From: Nocardia sp. NBC_00508
GTDB lineage: Bacteria > Actinomycetota > Actinomycetes > Mycobacteriales > Mycobacteriaceae
Length of the DNA stretch: 64,000 nt
Assembly: GCF_036346875.1 (NCBI RefSeq)
Contig: NZ_CP107852.1
Span: forward strand, 2,728,001-2,792,000
Direction of reading: 5' to 3'
The notes under the pieces are model-generated. The model was given only the letters and a program-made list of their open reading frames with translations, made no database searches and was not told the origin of the DNA. Below are positions 38,590-46,294 of the stretch, in pieces. How positions within the stretch are numbered: the stretch's first letter is position 1; every line of letters begins with the position of its first letter. The position numbers were made by a program, and so were the translations under genes.

Positions 38590-39081
38590 ATGGTGCGGAC
38601 TCTGATCCTCATGCGGCACGGCAAGTCGGCCTATCCGGACGGCGTAGGCGATCACGAGCGCCCGCTGGCGCCGCGGGGCCGGCGCGAGGCCGGACTGGCA
38701 GGTCAGTGGCTGCTCGAGACCCAGCCGCCGATCGATGCCGTGCGCTGCTCCACCGCCACCCGCACCAGGCAGACACTCACCGCCACCGGGGTCGCCGCGC
38801 CGGTAGTTTTCGAGCCGGCGATCTACGAGGCCGCGCCTGCGACGCTCATCGAGCTGATCCAGCTCAGCGACCACGACATTTCGACGCTGCTGGTGATCGG
38901 GCACGCGCCGGGCATGCCGTGGACGGCGTGGGAACTGGCGAGTAATCGCGACTGCGCGACTGCGGTCGAACTCAGCAGGAAGTTCCCGACCTCAGCACTC
39001 GCGGTACTGCGATTCGAGCGGCCTTGGGCCGACATCGACCCGGCAACCGGGGAGCTGATCCACTTCCATATCCCGCGCTGA
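38590..39081 (+). CDS. SixA-type histidine phosphatase
   Basis: A 163-residue histidine-phosphatase-superfamily protein with the phosphate-binding motif LMRHGKSAYPDGV (R9, H10, G11) and the second conserved histidine in VIGHAPGMP. SixA proteins remove phosphate from phosphohistidine in signalling proteins, though members of this size also act on small molecules. The ATG at 38590 is preferred; the open frame extends 17 codons further upstream without a ribosome site. Confidence 0.9.
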   Translation: MVRTLILMRHGKSAYPDGVGDHERPLAPRGRREAGLAGQWLLETQPPIDAVRCSTATRTRQTLTATGVAAPVVFEPAIYEAAPATLIELIQLSDHDISTLLVIGHAPGMPWTAWELASNRDCATAVELSRKFPTSALAVLRFERPWADIDPATGELIHFHIPR

Positions 39082-39102
39082 CCGCGCGTCGGCGACGCGC
39101 GA

Positions 39103-39306
39103 TCAGCGCAGTAACTTGCCGCCCACCACAACGACCGCACCCAGGATGACCAGCAGCACGAACGCGGCGAAACCACCGAACAACCACCACACCACGCCGA
39201 GGGCCAGCGCGAACGGCGCGACCGCGACAGCGGTGATCACGGGGCTTTCCTTGACCGTCGCCCAAGCCGAACGAGCCCTGATCCGGTCGATGTCCTTTCC
39301 AGGCAT
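39103..39306 (-). CDS. Small membrane protein, two transmembrane helices
   Basis: A 67-residue protein beginning MPGKDIDRIRARSAWATVKE, then two hydrophobic segments (VITAVAVAPFALALGVVWWL and FAAFVLLVILGAVVVVGG). No recognised family. Convergent with the SixA gene, ends 21 bp from its stop. Confidence 0.65.
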   Translation of the reverse strand: MPGKDIDRIRARSAWATVKESPVITAVAVAPFALALGVVWWLFGGFAAFVLLVILGAVVVVGGKLLR

Positions 39307-39364
39307 GTCACCAGGGTAGGCCGGAAGCCGGGACTTTGTCGGTGCGCGGTGGAATGCTCGCCGA

Positions 39365-39736
39365 ATGGATTGGAAAATCGAGCTCGTCGCGATTCCGGTG
39401 ACCGACGTCGACCGCGCCAAGGACTTCTACACCAAGATCGGCTTCAACGCCGACCACGACCACCGGGTCAACGAGAATCTGCGCTTCGTCCAGCTGACCC
39501 CGCCTGGTTCCGGTTGTTCCATCTGTCTCGGCGAGGGCATCACCGAGGCCGCCCCCGGCAGCGTCGAGGGCATCCAGATGGTGGTCGCCAGCGCCGAAGA
39601 GGCCTATCAGCAGCTGGTCGCCGCCGGGGTGGACGCCACTCCGGTGCAGGATCTCGGCTGGGGCCTGTTCACCTTCTTTTCCGATCCGGACGGCAACAAG
39701 TGGGCCGTCCAGCAACTGCCCGACTACAGCAGCTGA
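39365..39736 (+). CDS. Glyoxalase/VOC-fold protein
   Basis: A 123-residue vicinal-oxygen-chelate protein (IELVAIPVTDVDRAKDFYTK, FVQLTPPGSGCSICLGEG, TFFSDPDGNKWAVQQLP). Such single-domain members act as dioxygenase-like, isomerase or resistance proteins; substrate unknown. Ends 16 bp before a terminator hairpin. Confidence 0.88.
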   Translation: MDWKIELVAIPVTDVDRAKDFYTKIGFNADHDHRVNENLRFVQLTPPGSGCSICLGEGITEAAPGSVEGIQMVVASAEEAYQQLVAAGVDATPVQDLGWGLFTFFSDPDGNKWAVQQLPDYSS

Positions 39737-39751
39737 CCAGCGCGATCCGTC

Positions 39752-39783
39752 TCACCGCCCGGGACACACCGACCGGGCGGTGA
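39752..39783 (+). terminator. Intrinsic terminator after the VOC gene
   Basis: TCACCGCCCGG and CCGGGCGGTGA pair perfectly over 11 bp with a 10-nt loop, just after the VOC stop and before the merR promoter. Confidence 0.8.
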
Positions 39784-39825
39784 TCAACGCTCCCCCACGG
39801 ACACCGAGCCCCCGCCGAACACAGC

Positions 39826-39856
39826 TTGCTTGGAGTGCACTCCAGGTGACTAACGT
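39826..39856 (+). promoter_or_regulatory. MerR-type promoter with palindromic operator
   Basis: -35 TTGCTT (39826-39831) and -10 TAACGT (39851-39856) are separated by 19 bp, the long spacer typical of MerR-activated promoters. The spacer and -35 edge hold the perfect palindrome TGGAGTGCACTCCA (39831-39844). This predicts autoregulation of the merR/aldo-keto reductase operon, with bound regulator untwisting the DNA on signal. Confidence 0.75.
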
Positions 39857-39887
39857 CGTCGATGTTCAACGGGAAGGGCGAGGACAA

Positions 39888-40047
39888 GTGAGCGAGCGCC
39901 AGCGAGCGAACCGAGAACACAGCGCGCACTCGCGCACGACGGAGCCGAGCGCCAGTGAGGCGACGTCGTGAGCGAGCGCCAGCGAGCGAACCGAGAACAC
40001 AGCGCGCACTCGCGCACGACGGAGCCGAGCGCCAGTGAGGCGACGTC
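39888..40047 (+). repeat. Two exact tandem copies of an 80-bp GTGA-coupled mini-ORF repeat
   Basis: Copies 39888-39967 and 39968-40047 are identical. Each begins GTGAGCGAGCGCCAGCGAGC and encodes a 27-residue peptide (VSERQRAN to SEATS) whose TGA overlaps the GTG of the next unit as GTGA; the second copy overlaps the merR start the same way. A GGAAGGGCGAGG ribosome site lies before the first copy, 160 bp from merR. A third, diverged copy is at 42379-42458. The peptides probably have no function beyond keeping translation coupled. Confidence 0.88.
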
Positions 40048-40503
40048 GTGAGCGAAACCGCACCTCACGCGGACGTGAGCGATCGGGAGCAGCCGCGGTA
40101 TTCGATCGGCGAAGTGGCCGAGCGGTCCGGACTGAGCCGGGACACGTTGCGCTGGTACGAGCGGATCGGGCTGATGGATTACATCGGCAGGGATCACGCA
40201 GGTAAGCGCCGGTTCAGTGATCGCGATCTGGAATGGCTTGTGCTGATCGGCCGGCTGCGCACCACGGGCATGTCGGTGGCGGACATGGTTCGCTACGCCG
40301 AGCTGGTGCGCGCGGGGGAATCCACCTTCCCGCAGCGGCTGGAGATGTTCCGGAACACGCGCACCGAGGTACTCGCCAAGATCGATGAACTTCGTCAGAC
40401 CCTGGCTGTGCTGGATTACAAGATCGCCCTGTACGAGGGCAAAGCCCAAGAGGTCCAGCCGACCGCGGTGTCCGCGCACGACAGCGAAGGGATCAACCTA
40501 TGA
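40048..40503 (+). CDS. MerR-family transcriptional regulator
   Basis: A 151-residue regulator. The winged-helix domain reads RYSIGEVAERSGLSRDTLRWYERIGLM, shown here as two parts (YSIGEVAERSGLSRDTLRWY, ERIGLM), with the second motif RRFSDRDLEWLVLIGRLRTT, and a coiled-coil dimer helix (LAKIDELRQTLAVLDYKIAL). No cysteine ligand set is visible, so it is more likely to sense an organic or redox signal than a metal. The GTG start is the GTGA end of the upstream repeat. It overlaps the aldo-keto reductase gene by 4 nt. Confidence 0.92.
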   Translation: MSETAPHADVSDREQPRYSIGEVAERSGLSRDTLRWYERIGLMDYIGRDHAGKRRFSDRDLEWLVLIGRLRTTGMSVADMVRYAELVRAGESTFPQRLEMFRNTRTEVLAKIDELRQTLAVLDYKIALYEGKAQEVQPTAVSAHDSEGINL

Positions 40504-41552
40504 ACAGCGATTCGATGGTGGGTGGCGGCCGGGCGGCGGGTGGGTCCCCCACCGCCGCGCTTCCCACCACCACGCTCGGCGCCACCGACATCCAGGTAGG
40601 GACGCAGGGTCTGGGCTGTATGGGAATGAGCGAGTTCTACGGGCCCAGCGATCTCACCGAATCCCGGGCGACGTTGGATCGGGCGCTGGAACTGGGTGTC
40701 ACGCTCTTCGACACCGCCGATGTGTACGGCTTCGGTCACAACGAGAAATTCCTCAGCGATTTCGTCAACGCCGAACGCGACCGGGTGGTGCTCGCGACCA
40801 AGTTCGGCATCGTCCGCAAGGCCGACGACCCGGCCTATCGGGGCTTCGACAACTCTCCCGCCTATATCCGGAGCGCGGTGGAGGCCAGCCTGCGCAGGCT
40901 CCGGATCGACACCATCGATCTGTACTACATGCACCGCAAAGACCCCCGCGTACCGATCGAGGACACGGTCGGCGCTATGGCGGAATTGGTGCGGGAGGGC
41001 AAGGTTCGCGCACTCGGTCTATCCGAGGTGACCGGCGCCGAACTGCGTGCGGCACACGCGGTACACCCGATCGCCGCCGTGCAGTCGGAATGGTCGCTGT
41101 TCTCCAGGGACGTCGAAGCGACCGTGGTGCCCGCGGCCGCGGAGCTGGGCGTGCCGTTCGTGCCGTACTCGCCGCTGGGACGTGGCTTCCTCACGGGATC
41201 GTTCACCGGCACCGCGGACGCGAAGGATTTCCGCTCCTCGATGCCGCGCTTCTCCGGCGAGAACGCGGCACGCAACGCCGAGCTGCTGGCGCCGTTGCGG
41301 ACCATCGCCGACTCGCGCGGCAGCACGCTGGCGCAGGTCGCGCTTGCTTGGGTGCACTCACAGAGCAGGCTGCGCGACCTCGCGGTGGTCCCGATTCCGG
41401 GCACCCGCAGCCGGACTCGGCTGGCCGACAACGTGGCCGCCGCGACCATTCCGCTGACCGATGACGAGCTGGCGACCTTGGAGCCGATCGCAGGCAAGGT
41501 TTCCGGAAACCGATACGCGGATATGTCCTTCACGTCGGCGGGCCGGGAATAA
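40500..41552 (+). CDS. Aldo/keto reductase
   Basis: A 350-residue NADPH-dependent (beta/alpha)8-barrel reductase. The catalytic tetrad elements are visible: D and Y in LFDTADVYGFGHNEKFLS, K in VVLATKFGI, H in LYYMHRKDP. The N-terminus has a Gly/Pro-rich stretch before LPTTTLGATDIQVGTQGLG. It overlaps merR by 4 nt and is surely its target, giving an inducible aldehyde/ketone detoxification unit. It is followed 25 bp later by a small monooxygenase gene. Confidence 0.94.
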   Translation: MNSDSMVGGGRAAGGSPTAALPTTTLGATDIQVGTQGLGCMGMSEFYGPSDLTESRATLDRALELGVTLFDTADVYGFGHNEKFLSDFVNAERDRVVLATKFGIVRKADDPAYRGFDNSPAYIRSAVEASLRRLRIDTIDLYYMHRKDPRVPIEDTVGAMAELVREGKVRALGLSEVTGAELRAAHAVHPIAAVQSEWSLFSRDVEATVVPAAAELGVPFVPYSPLGRGFLTGSFTGTADAKDFRSSMPRFSGENAARNAELLAPLRTIADSRGSTLAQVALAWVHSQSRLRDLAVVPIPGTRSRTRLADNVAAATIPLTDDELATLEPIAGKVSGNRYADMSFTSAGRE

Positions 41553-41577
41553 CTCACATACGAGACCGGAGACGGAT

Positions 41578-41871
41578 ATGTCCACATTGACGCTCAATGT
41601 CCGCTTCACTGCCAAGGCGGGGCGGGAGGCGGAGCTGAAGGATCTGCTGCAGGGAATGATCGAACCGACGCTGGCAGAGGAAGGCTGCGTCGCCTACGAG
41701 CTGTATCTGCATCCCACCGACCCGCGCCGGGTGGTGTTGCTCGAGGAATGGGTCGACGCGGACGCCCTCGCGACGCACTTCCGGACACCGCACCTGCAGG
41801 CCTGTGCGGCGACATTGGAGAACATCCTGGCTGAGCCCTTCGACCTGCGGCGGTTCACCCAGATCGAGTGA
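41578..41871 (+). CDS. Antibiotic-biosynthesis-monooxygenase (ABM) fold protein
   Basis: A 97-residue ferredoxin-like dimeric protein (NVRFTAKAGREAELKDLLQG, EEGCVAYELYLHPTDPRRVV, WVDADALATHFRTPHLQACA), the ABM/YgiN family. Such proteins oxidise quinols or degrade reactive aromatic compounds. It lies 25 bp after the aldo-keto reductase with its own GGAGAC ribosome site, so it is probably the third gene of the MerR-controlled operon. Confidence 0.9.
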   Translation: MSTLTLNVRFTAKAGREAELKDLLQGMIEPTLAEEGCVAYELYLHPTDPRRVVLLEEWVDADALATHFRTPHLQACAATLENILAEPFDLRRFTQIE

Positions 41872-42070
41872 TCGAGCCGCGGCGGTCCGGCGTCCGTAGC
41901 GCTGGACCGTCGCGGTGCTGGGCATCCAGAGGCTGAGTACGCTTTCGCTCGCAGGCACCTGACGGATGATCAGCTGCCTGTCGTCCTCTGGGTAGCCACC
42001 GCGACCGGCGCGTTCGATCGCGTCTCGATTCAGCGGGCACCCGGTACGCGCACGGAAGGAGAAGGCGAGC

Positions 42071-42382
42071 ATGACCGAATCGACTCCGGAATCCACGGTC
42101 GTCCGCAATGACGAGCGGCATCGCTATGAGGTGTTCCACGGCGGAGAATTGGCGGGCTTCGCCGACTACGAGGAGCGTGCCGACGAGACGGTGTTCACCC
42201 ACACCGAGATCGACGACGCGTTCTCCGGCAAGGGGCTCGGTTCCATCCTGGCCGAGAACGCGATCGAGGACGCCGTCGGGCGCGACCGCGTGATCCGGCC
42301 GCTGTGCCAATTCATCAAGGGGTACCTGGAGAAGCATCCGCAGTACGACGCACACGTGATCGGCAAGGGCGTCGCCCGGTGA
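42071..42382 (+). CDS. Small GNAT-family acetyltransferase (YjdJ-like)
   Basis: A 103-residue minimal GNAT (HRYEVFHGGELAGFADYEER, TVFTHTEIDDAFSGKGLGSI, RPLCQFIKGYLEKHPQYDAH). The acetyl-CoA loop GKGLGS and the CQFIKGYLEKHP ending are typical of the YjdJ/YidJ group, whose substrates are unknown. Ribosome site GGAAGGAGAAGG. The stop TGA overlaps a GTG that begins the 80-bp repeat, which in turn couples to the pirin gene. Confidence 0.9.
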   Translation: MTESTPESTVVRNDERHRYEVFHGGELAGFADYEERADETVFTHTEIDDAFSGKGLGSILAENAIEDAVGRDRVIRPLCQFIKGYLEKHPQYDAHVIGKGVAR

Positions 42383-42458
42383 GTGAGCGTCAGCGAGCGA
42401 ACCGGAAGCACAGCGCGCTCTCGCGCACGACGGAGCCGAGCCCCAGCGAGGCGAGGTC
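42379..42458 (+). repeat. 80-bp GTGA-coupled mini-ORF repeat between GNAT and pirin genes
   Basis: Diverged copy of the unit found before merR, again exactly 80 bp. GTG at 42379 overlaps the GNAT stop (GTGA), encodes 27 codons (VSERQRANRKHSAL to SEARS), and its TGA overlaps the pirin start at 42459. Removing the 80 bp would recreate a direct GTGA overlap between the two genes. Confidence 0.87.
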
Positions 42459-43448
42459 GTGAGCGATCTGGATCCGCACCCTGCGGAAACGCTCTGCGAA
42501 CCGGCACCGGGTCCCGGTCCGACCGTGGAGCTGTACCCGGCGCGCGAGGTGCCGCTCGGCGGTGTGCGCGGCGTCTTCGTCGAACGCGCGCTGCCGCAAC
42601 GGGATCTGCCGACGGTCGGCGCGTGGTGCTTCCTCGACCACTTCGGTTCACCGACCGTGACCAAGACCGGCGCGCCGCCGGACATCGATCCGCACCCGCA
42701 CATCGGCCTGCAGACGGTGACCTGGCCGTTCGAGGGCCGTATCCGGCACCGCGACTCGGTCGGATCGGACGTGGAGATCGAGCCGGGTCAGCTGAACCTG
42801 ATGACCTCGGGGCGCGGCATCGCCCATTCGGAATACGCCGTCCCTGGCGCGCCCGCCGGGCACGGCTTGCAGCTCTGGATCGCGCTGCCGGGCGACCGCA
42901 CCGGCATCGATCCGCACTTCGAGCAGCATCGGGAACTGCCCGTCCTCGAAGCGCCCGGCCTCAGAGCGATCGTGCTGATCGGCTCACTGGCCGGGGTGAC
43001 CTCGCCCGCGATCGCCTATACGCCCATCGTCGGCGCGGACGTGCGGGTGGAGCCGGAAGCGGACGTCACCGTCCCGCTGAACACCCATTTCGAACATGCG
43101 GTGCTGGTGATCGAGGGCCAGGTGACCGTCGCGGGTAAGGAACTCGGCCCCGGACCACTGCTCTATCTGGGCACCGACCGCGACGAACTGCGGATCACCA
43201 GTGCGAGCGGCGCTCATTTCGCGCTGATCGGTGGCGAGCCGTTCGGCGAGGAATTGGTGATGTGGTGGAACTTCGTCGGCCGCAGCCATGAGGGCATCGT
43301 CGCGGCCCGGGCGGACTGGGAGAACCGCGACGTCAGCCGGTTCGCCGACATCGCGGGTCATACACCGCAGCAGCGCATTCCCGCACCACCGCTGCCAGGA
43401 CTGCACCTCAAACCGCGCAAGCGACGGATCGGACCGGCCAGGGCATGA
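42459..43448 (+). CDS. Pirin-family protein
   Basis: A 329-residue bicupin pirin. The N-terminal cupin holds metal-binding residues in DIDPHPHIGLQTVTWPFEGR and HRDSVGSDVEIEPGQLNLMT, then SGRGIAHSEYA. The C-terminal cupin ends in the conserved region. Bacterial pirins include quercetinase-like dioxygenases and regulators of central metabolism; role here unknown. The GTG start is taken from the coupling to the upstream repeat. A terminator follows. Confidence 0.93.
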   Translation: MSDLDPHPAETLCEPAPGPGPTVELYPAREVPLGGVRGVFVERALPQRDLPTVGAWCFLDHFGSPTVTKTGAPPDIDPHPHIGLQTVTWPFEGRIRHRDSVGSDVEIEPGQLNLMTSGRGIAHSEYAVPGAPAGHGLQLWIALPGDRTGIDPHFEQHRELPVLEAPGLRAIVLIGSLAGVTSPAIAYTPIVGADVRVEPEADVTVPLNTHFEHAVLVIEGQVTVAGKELGPGPLLYLGTDRDELRITSASGAHFALIGGEPFGEELVMWWNFVGRSHEGIVAARADWENRDVSRFADIAGHTPQQRIPAPPLPGLHLKPRKRRIGPARA

Positions 43449-43467
43449 CCCCCGGCCGCTGCGTGAT

Positions 43468-43501
43468 TCGGCCCCGATCGCGGAAACGACCGGGGCCGAA
43501 C
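43468..43501. terminator. Bidirectional terminator between pirin and SRPBCC genes
   Basis: Perfect 10-bp stem TTCGGCCCCG / CGGGGCCGAA with a 14-nt loop between two convergent genes, usable in both directions. Confidence 0.8.
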
Positions 43502-43512
43502 ACGTTTCGGAA

Positions 43513-43989
43513 TCAGCCGCGCGCCAGCAGCGCGTCCAACGCGCGGTAGCTCGCGTTGAGCCCGACCTCCATACCGGACTGGAGCATCCCGTCCCGCTCC
43601 TGGGGCGTGTGGAACTGGCTGTCGGTGACCACCTTGGTGCGGCCGTCGCCGAGGTCGACGAAGCTGACGCTGTCGATCGCCACATGGGCGGGCATGCCGT
43701 CCCACTCGAAGGAGTACACGATGCGCTCCTGCGGGGTGACCTCACGGAAACGGCCTTCGAAGCCGTCGGTGCCCTCGTCGGAGTGCTCGACGAAGCGCCA
43801 GTGCCCGCCCGGGCGGAACTCCCATCGCTCGATATCGAGCTTGTTACCGCGCCCCCACCACTGGGCGAGCAGTTCGATCTTGCTGTAGGCGTCCCACACC
43901 CGCTCGCGCGGCGCGTCGAAAACCCGCTCGATGTGGATCGTGCGGTCGGTGTCGGTCGTGACAACGGCGTCGTTCGTGGTTGTGCTCAT
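43513..43989 (-). CDS. SRPBCC-family protein (AHSA1-like)
   Basis: A 158-residue START-like protein (IHIERVFDAPRERVWDAYSK, LLAQWWGRGNKLDIERWEFR, IVYSFEWDGMPAHVAIDSVS), the Hsp90-activator-homology-1 group that binds small hydrophobic ligands. It overlaps the ArsR-family regulator upstream by 4 nt, a frequent pairing in actinobacteria. Role is unknown, perhaps lipid or xenobiotic stress. Confidence 0.9.
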   Translation of the reverse strand: MSTTTNDAVVTTDTDRTIHIERVFDAPRERVWDAYSKIELLAQWWGRGNKLDIERWEFRPGGHWRFVEHSDEGTDGFEGRFREVTPQERIVYSFEWDGMPAHVAIDSVSFVDLGDGRTKVVTDSQFHTPQERDGMLQSGMEVGLNASYRALDALLARG

Positions 43990-44318
43990 GGTTCTTGCTC
44001 CGTTCGCTCGAGGAATTCACCGAGACGATCCAGCCGAGCTTCCACCATCCGCCGGTAGCCCTGCATCCAGGCCACTTCGCGGTCGAAGACGTTCTCACCG
44101 AGGCGGCAGTACCGCACCCGGCCACGCTTCTCCGTGACCACCATGCCCGCCGCCTCCAGCAACTGGATGTGCTTCTTGACCCCGGTCAGGGTCATCTCGA
44201 AGCGCTCGGCCAGCTCACTGACGGTCGCGGGCCCACTGCCGAGTCGCTCCAGGATCCCGCGCCGGGTGGGATCCGCGATCGCCCCGAAGGAGGCATCCAG
44301 GAAGTCATACTGAACCAT
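43986..44318 (-). CDS. ArsR-family regulator (SdpR-like)
   Basis: A 110-residue winged-helix repressor (DASFGAIADPTRRGILERLG, TVSELAERFEMTLTGVKKHI, KRGRVRYCRLGENVFDREVA). No metal-ligand cysteine pair is evident, so it likely belongs to the ArsR group paired with SRPBCC proteins. A perfect palindrome covers its start codon, predicting autorepression. It overlaps the SRPBCC gene by 4 nt. Confidence 0.92.
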   Translation of the reverse strand: MVQYDFLDASFGAIADPTRRGILERLGSGPATVSELAERFEMTLTGVKKHIQLLEAAGMVVTEKRGRVRYCRLGENVFDREVAWMQGYRRMVEARLDRLGEFLERTEQEP

Positions 44319-44328
44319 CTAGTTCAGT
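44309..44328 (-). promoter_or_regulatory. Palindromic operator over the start codon of the ArsR/SRPBCC operon
   Basis: ACTGAAC (44309-44315) and GTTCAGT (44322-44328) form a perfect 7-bp inverted repeat with a 6-nt spacer, and the ATG of the regulator (44316-44318) lies in the spacer. TAACAC just upstream on the minus strand is a possible -10, 8 nt before the ATG, suggesting a leaderless message. Confidence 0.55.
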
Positions 44329-44716
44329 GTTACCCGGTCCAGGGAGAACGTCAAGGGGGAATGTGCGTCGCGAGTCGGCAACCACGGGATCGAGTCAGTC
44401 CGCATCCGCGTAGATCGGCAGCGCTCCCGACGCAGCGGCACGGTCGCCGCCATGCCGCTGGTGCTGCGACCGCCGGAACATCGCGCGGGCAGCCGAAACG
44501 AAACAGCCATGCACTCGCGACCGCACTCAGCAGAGCCTGCTGGAACCAACCCCAGCACAGCCGCGAGCACTGAGCGGCGACCCTCTTGCGAAGCGCAACA
44601 GCGAATTCCGCGTGAGCACATCGAACGACGCCATGTCCCAACCCCTTCTGATAACGCCCACCGGACGGTATGTTCTTCGGACGAACCGGACACCGGGGGC
44701 AGCACACGGAAAGAGC
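44319..44716. other. Intergenic region without a recognisable gene
   Basis: About 400 bp between divergent regulator and secreted-protein genes. Open frames run through on both strands because of high GC, but none has a ribosome site or family resemblance. It contains the promoters of both flanking genes. Confidence 0.5.
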
Positions 44717-45343
44717 ATGATGAGGATTTCGCACTTCACCGCAACGGCACTGATCGCGTTGGCGGCCACCGCGATTACCACGACTGCCGCGCACGCGCAG
44801 CCCGCGCCCGACGACGCTCCGCTCAACTTGAGCGGCTCGTTCCACCAGGTCGCCTACCAGGTCGCCGCGTCCGATGACCGGCGCGCGGCCGTGGCCACCA
44901 TCCACGACGGGACGTTCGAACTCACCCACGACGATCGCGTGGTGACGGTGTCCGACCGGGACGGCAAGATCGTCGCCGCGCTGCCGATGGCATTGCGCAT
45001 CGGGGAACAGCGCATGGCATTGCGGCCGATAGTCGAGGACGCGGGCCACCGGCTCACCCTCGCACCAACCGGTCTGACCGACGCACCGCTGCGCGACGTC
45101 AGCGTGCAGGAGCGATTCTACGCAGAGGCCGAGAAAGCCATGCCTTCGATCCTCACCGGCGCCGGGATCGGCGCGGCCATCGGCTTCGTCCTCGGATTCC
45201 CGCTCGGGCTGTTCGTGCTCGACTTCATCACGGTGCCCGCCGCAGCAGTCGCGGGCGCCGCGATCGGCGCGATGGCCGGATTCATCGTCGGCGGCGGGCA
45301 GCCCGCCGTCGACGCGGCACTGGAGTACGTGACCGCGCCCTAG
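44717..45343 (+). CDS. Secreted protein of unknown function with C-terminal glycine-zipper-like helices
   Basis: From ATG 44717 (GGAAAGAG just upstream) a 208-residue protein with a Sec signal peptide (ISHFTATALIALAATAITTT, cleavage after AAHA). A soluble domain follows (VAYQVAASDDRRAAVATIHD, VVTVSDRDGKIVAALPMALR, HRLTLAPTG), then hydrophobic glycine/alanine-rich helices (GAGIGAAIGFVLGFPLGLFV, GAAIGAMAGFIVGGG). Such proteins are common in Nocardia; I recall no function. The C-terminal helices suggest membrane insertion. Its last 4 nt overlap the convergent regulator gene. Confidence 0.75.
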   Translation: MMRISHFTATALIALAATAITTTAAHAQPAPDDAPLNLSGSFHQVAYQVAASDDRRAAVATIHDGTFELTHDDRVVTVSDRDGKIVAALPMALRIGEQRMALRPIVEDAGHRLTLAPTGLTDAPLRDVSVQERFYAEAEKAMPSILTGAGIGAAIGFVLGFPLGLFVLDFITVPAAAVAGAAIGAMAGFIVGGGQPAVDAALEYVTAP

Positions 45344-46194
45344 TCGACCTGGTCGGCGGAGATCAGCATCTGCGTTCCGATCACGCGCAGCAGGTCCAGT
45401 TTCTCGGCCGCGTCCGTGCCGGGGCGCGGGAGGTAGACCAGTAGGCGCTGCGCGGCGTTCGGGGTGAGCAACGTTTCGCACACGGTGTCGATCAGGCCGA
45501 CCTGCGGATGCAGGATGCGTTTGGTGTCCGAAAGCCGCACCGCCACTTCGTGTTCGTCCCAGAGCCGATCGAACTCGACGCTCATGGAACGCAATTTGCC
45601 GATGAACTCGGCGACGTCCGCGTCTCCCGCACGGCGAGCGGCGGTGGCGCGCAGATCGGCCACGTGCTGGCGGCCGAGCCGATCCCAGTCCTCCACCGGG
45701 AAGATGGTGCGGGACGGAAGGTCGGTGAACCAGCGGTAGGCGTAGTACCGGTCCCAGCCGCGCCGCTTGCCGTGATCGCCGACGAGCAGCGTGTGCATCC
45801 GGTTCTGCACCAGCACCTCGCCGAGATCGGTGACGACGGTGGCGGCCGTGTCGTCCAGCTTCGCGAGCAGGTGCATCAGACCGGGACCGACATGTTTGTC
45901 GGCCGGTTCGCGTCCCGGCGGCGTGTGGTCGCACAAATGGTAGAGGTAGTCGCGTTCGTCGCTGGTGAAACGCAGAGCGCGGGCGAGTGCCGCGAGCACT
46001 TGGGTGGACGGACGCGGCCCGCGTGATTGCTCCAAACGGGTGTAGTAGTCGGTGGACATACCCGCCAGCAGCGCGACCTCGTCGCGGCGCAGGCCGGGCG
46101 TGCGCCGCCGGACGCCGGGCGGCAGCCCCACGTCGGCGGGCGTGAGCTGCTCACGGCGGCGGCGCAGGAAATCGGCGAGCTCGGCGCGGTCCAT
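45340..46194 (-). CDS. XRE-family regulator with MmyB-like ligand-binding domain
   Basis: A 284-residue regulator. The helix-turn-helix is RTPGLRRDEVALLAGMSTDY, then RLEQSRGPRPSTQVLAALAR. The C-terminal MmyB-like domain (ATVVTDLGEVLVQNRMHTLL, YYAYRWFTDLPSRTIFPVED) is thought to bind small ligands such as fatty acids. It is divergent from an aldo-keto reductase gene 100 bp away, its probable target. Confidence 0.92.
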   Translation of the reverse strand: MDRAELADFLRRRREQLTPADVGLPPGVRRRTPGLRRDEVALLAGMSTDYYTRLEQSRGPRPSTQVLAALARALRFTSDERDYLYHLCDHTPPGREPADKHVGPGLMHLLAKLDDTAATVVTDLGEVLVQNRMHTLLVGDHGKRRGWDRYYAYRWFTDLPSRTIFPVEDWDRLGRQHVADLRATAARRAGDADVAEFIGKLRSMSVEFDRLWDEHEVAVRLSDTKRILHPQVGLIDTVCETLLTPNAAQRLLVYLPRPGTDAAEKLDLLRVIGTQMLISADQVD

Positions 46195-46294
46195 GTCACC
46201 ACTGTCCCCCGAAACGGCGGCCTCAGCCAGGGATCGCCGCTCCCCCGATAGACGATCTCTCCCGAACCTGATTTGCGCAGTTCAGGATGGTTCT

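Noticed and set aside
39888..40047. Possible CRISPR array
   Set aside because: The copies are directly adjacent 80-bp tandem units with no spacers, no short palindromic repeats and no cas genes nearby.
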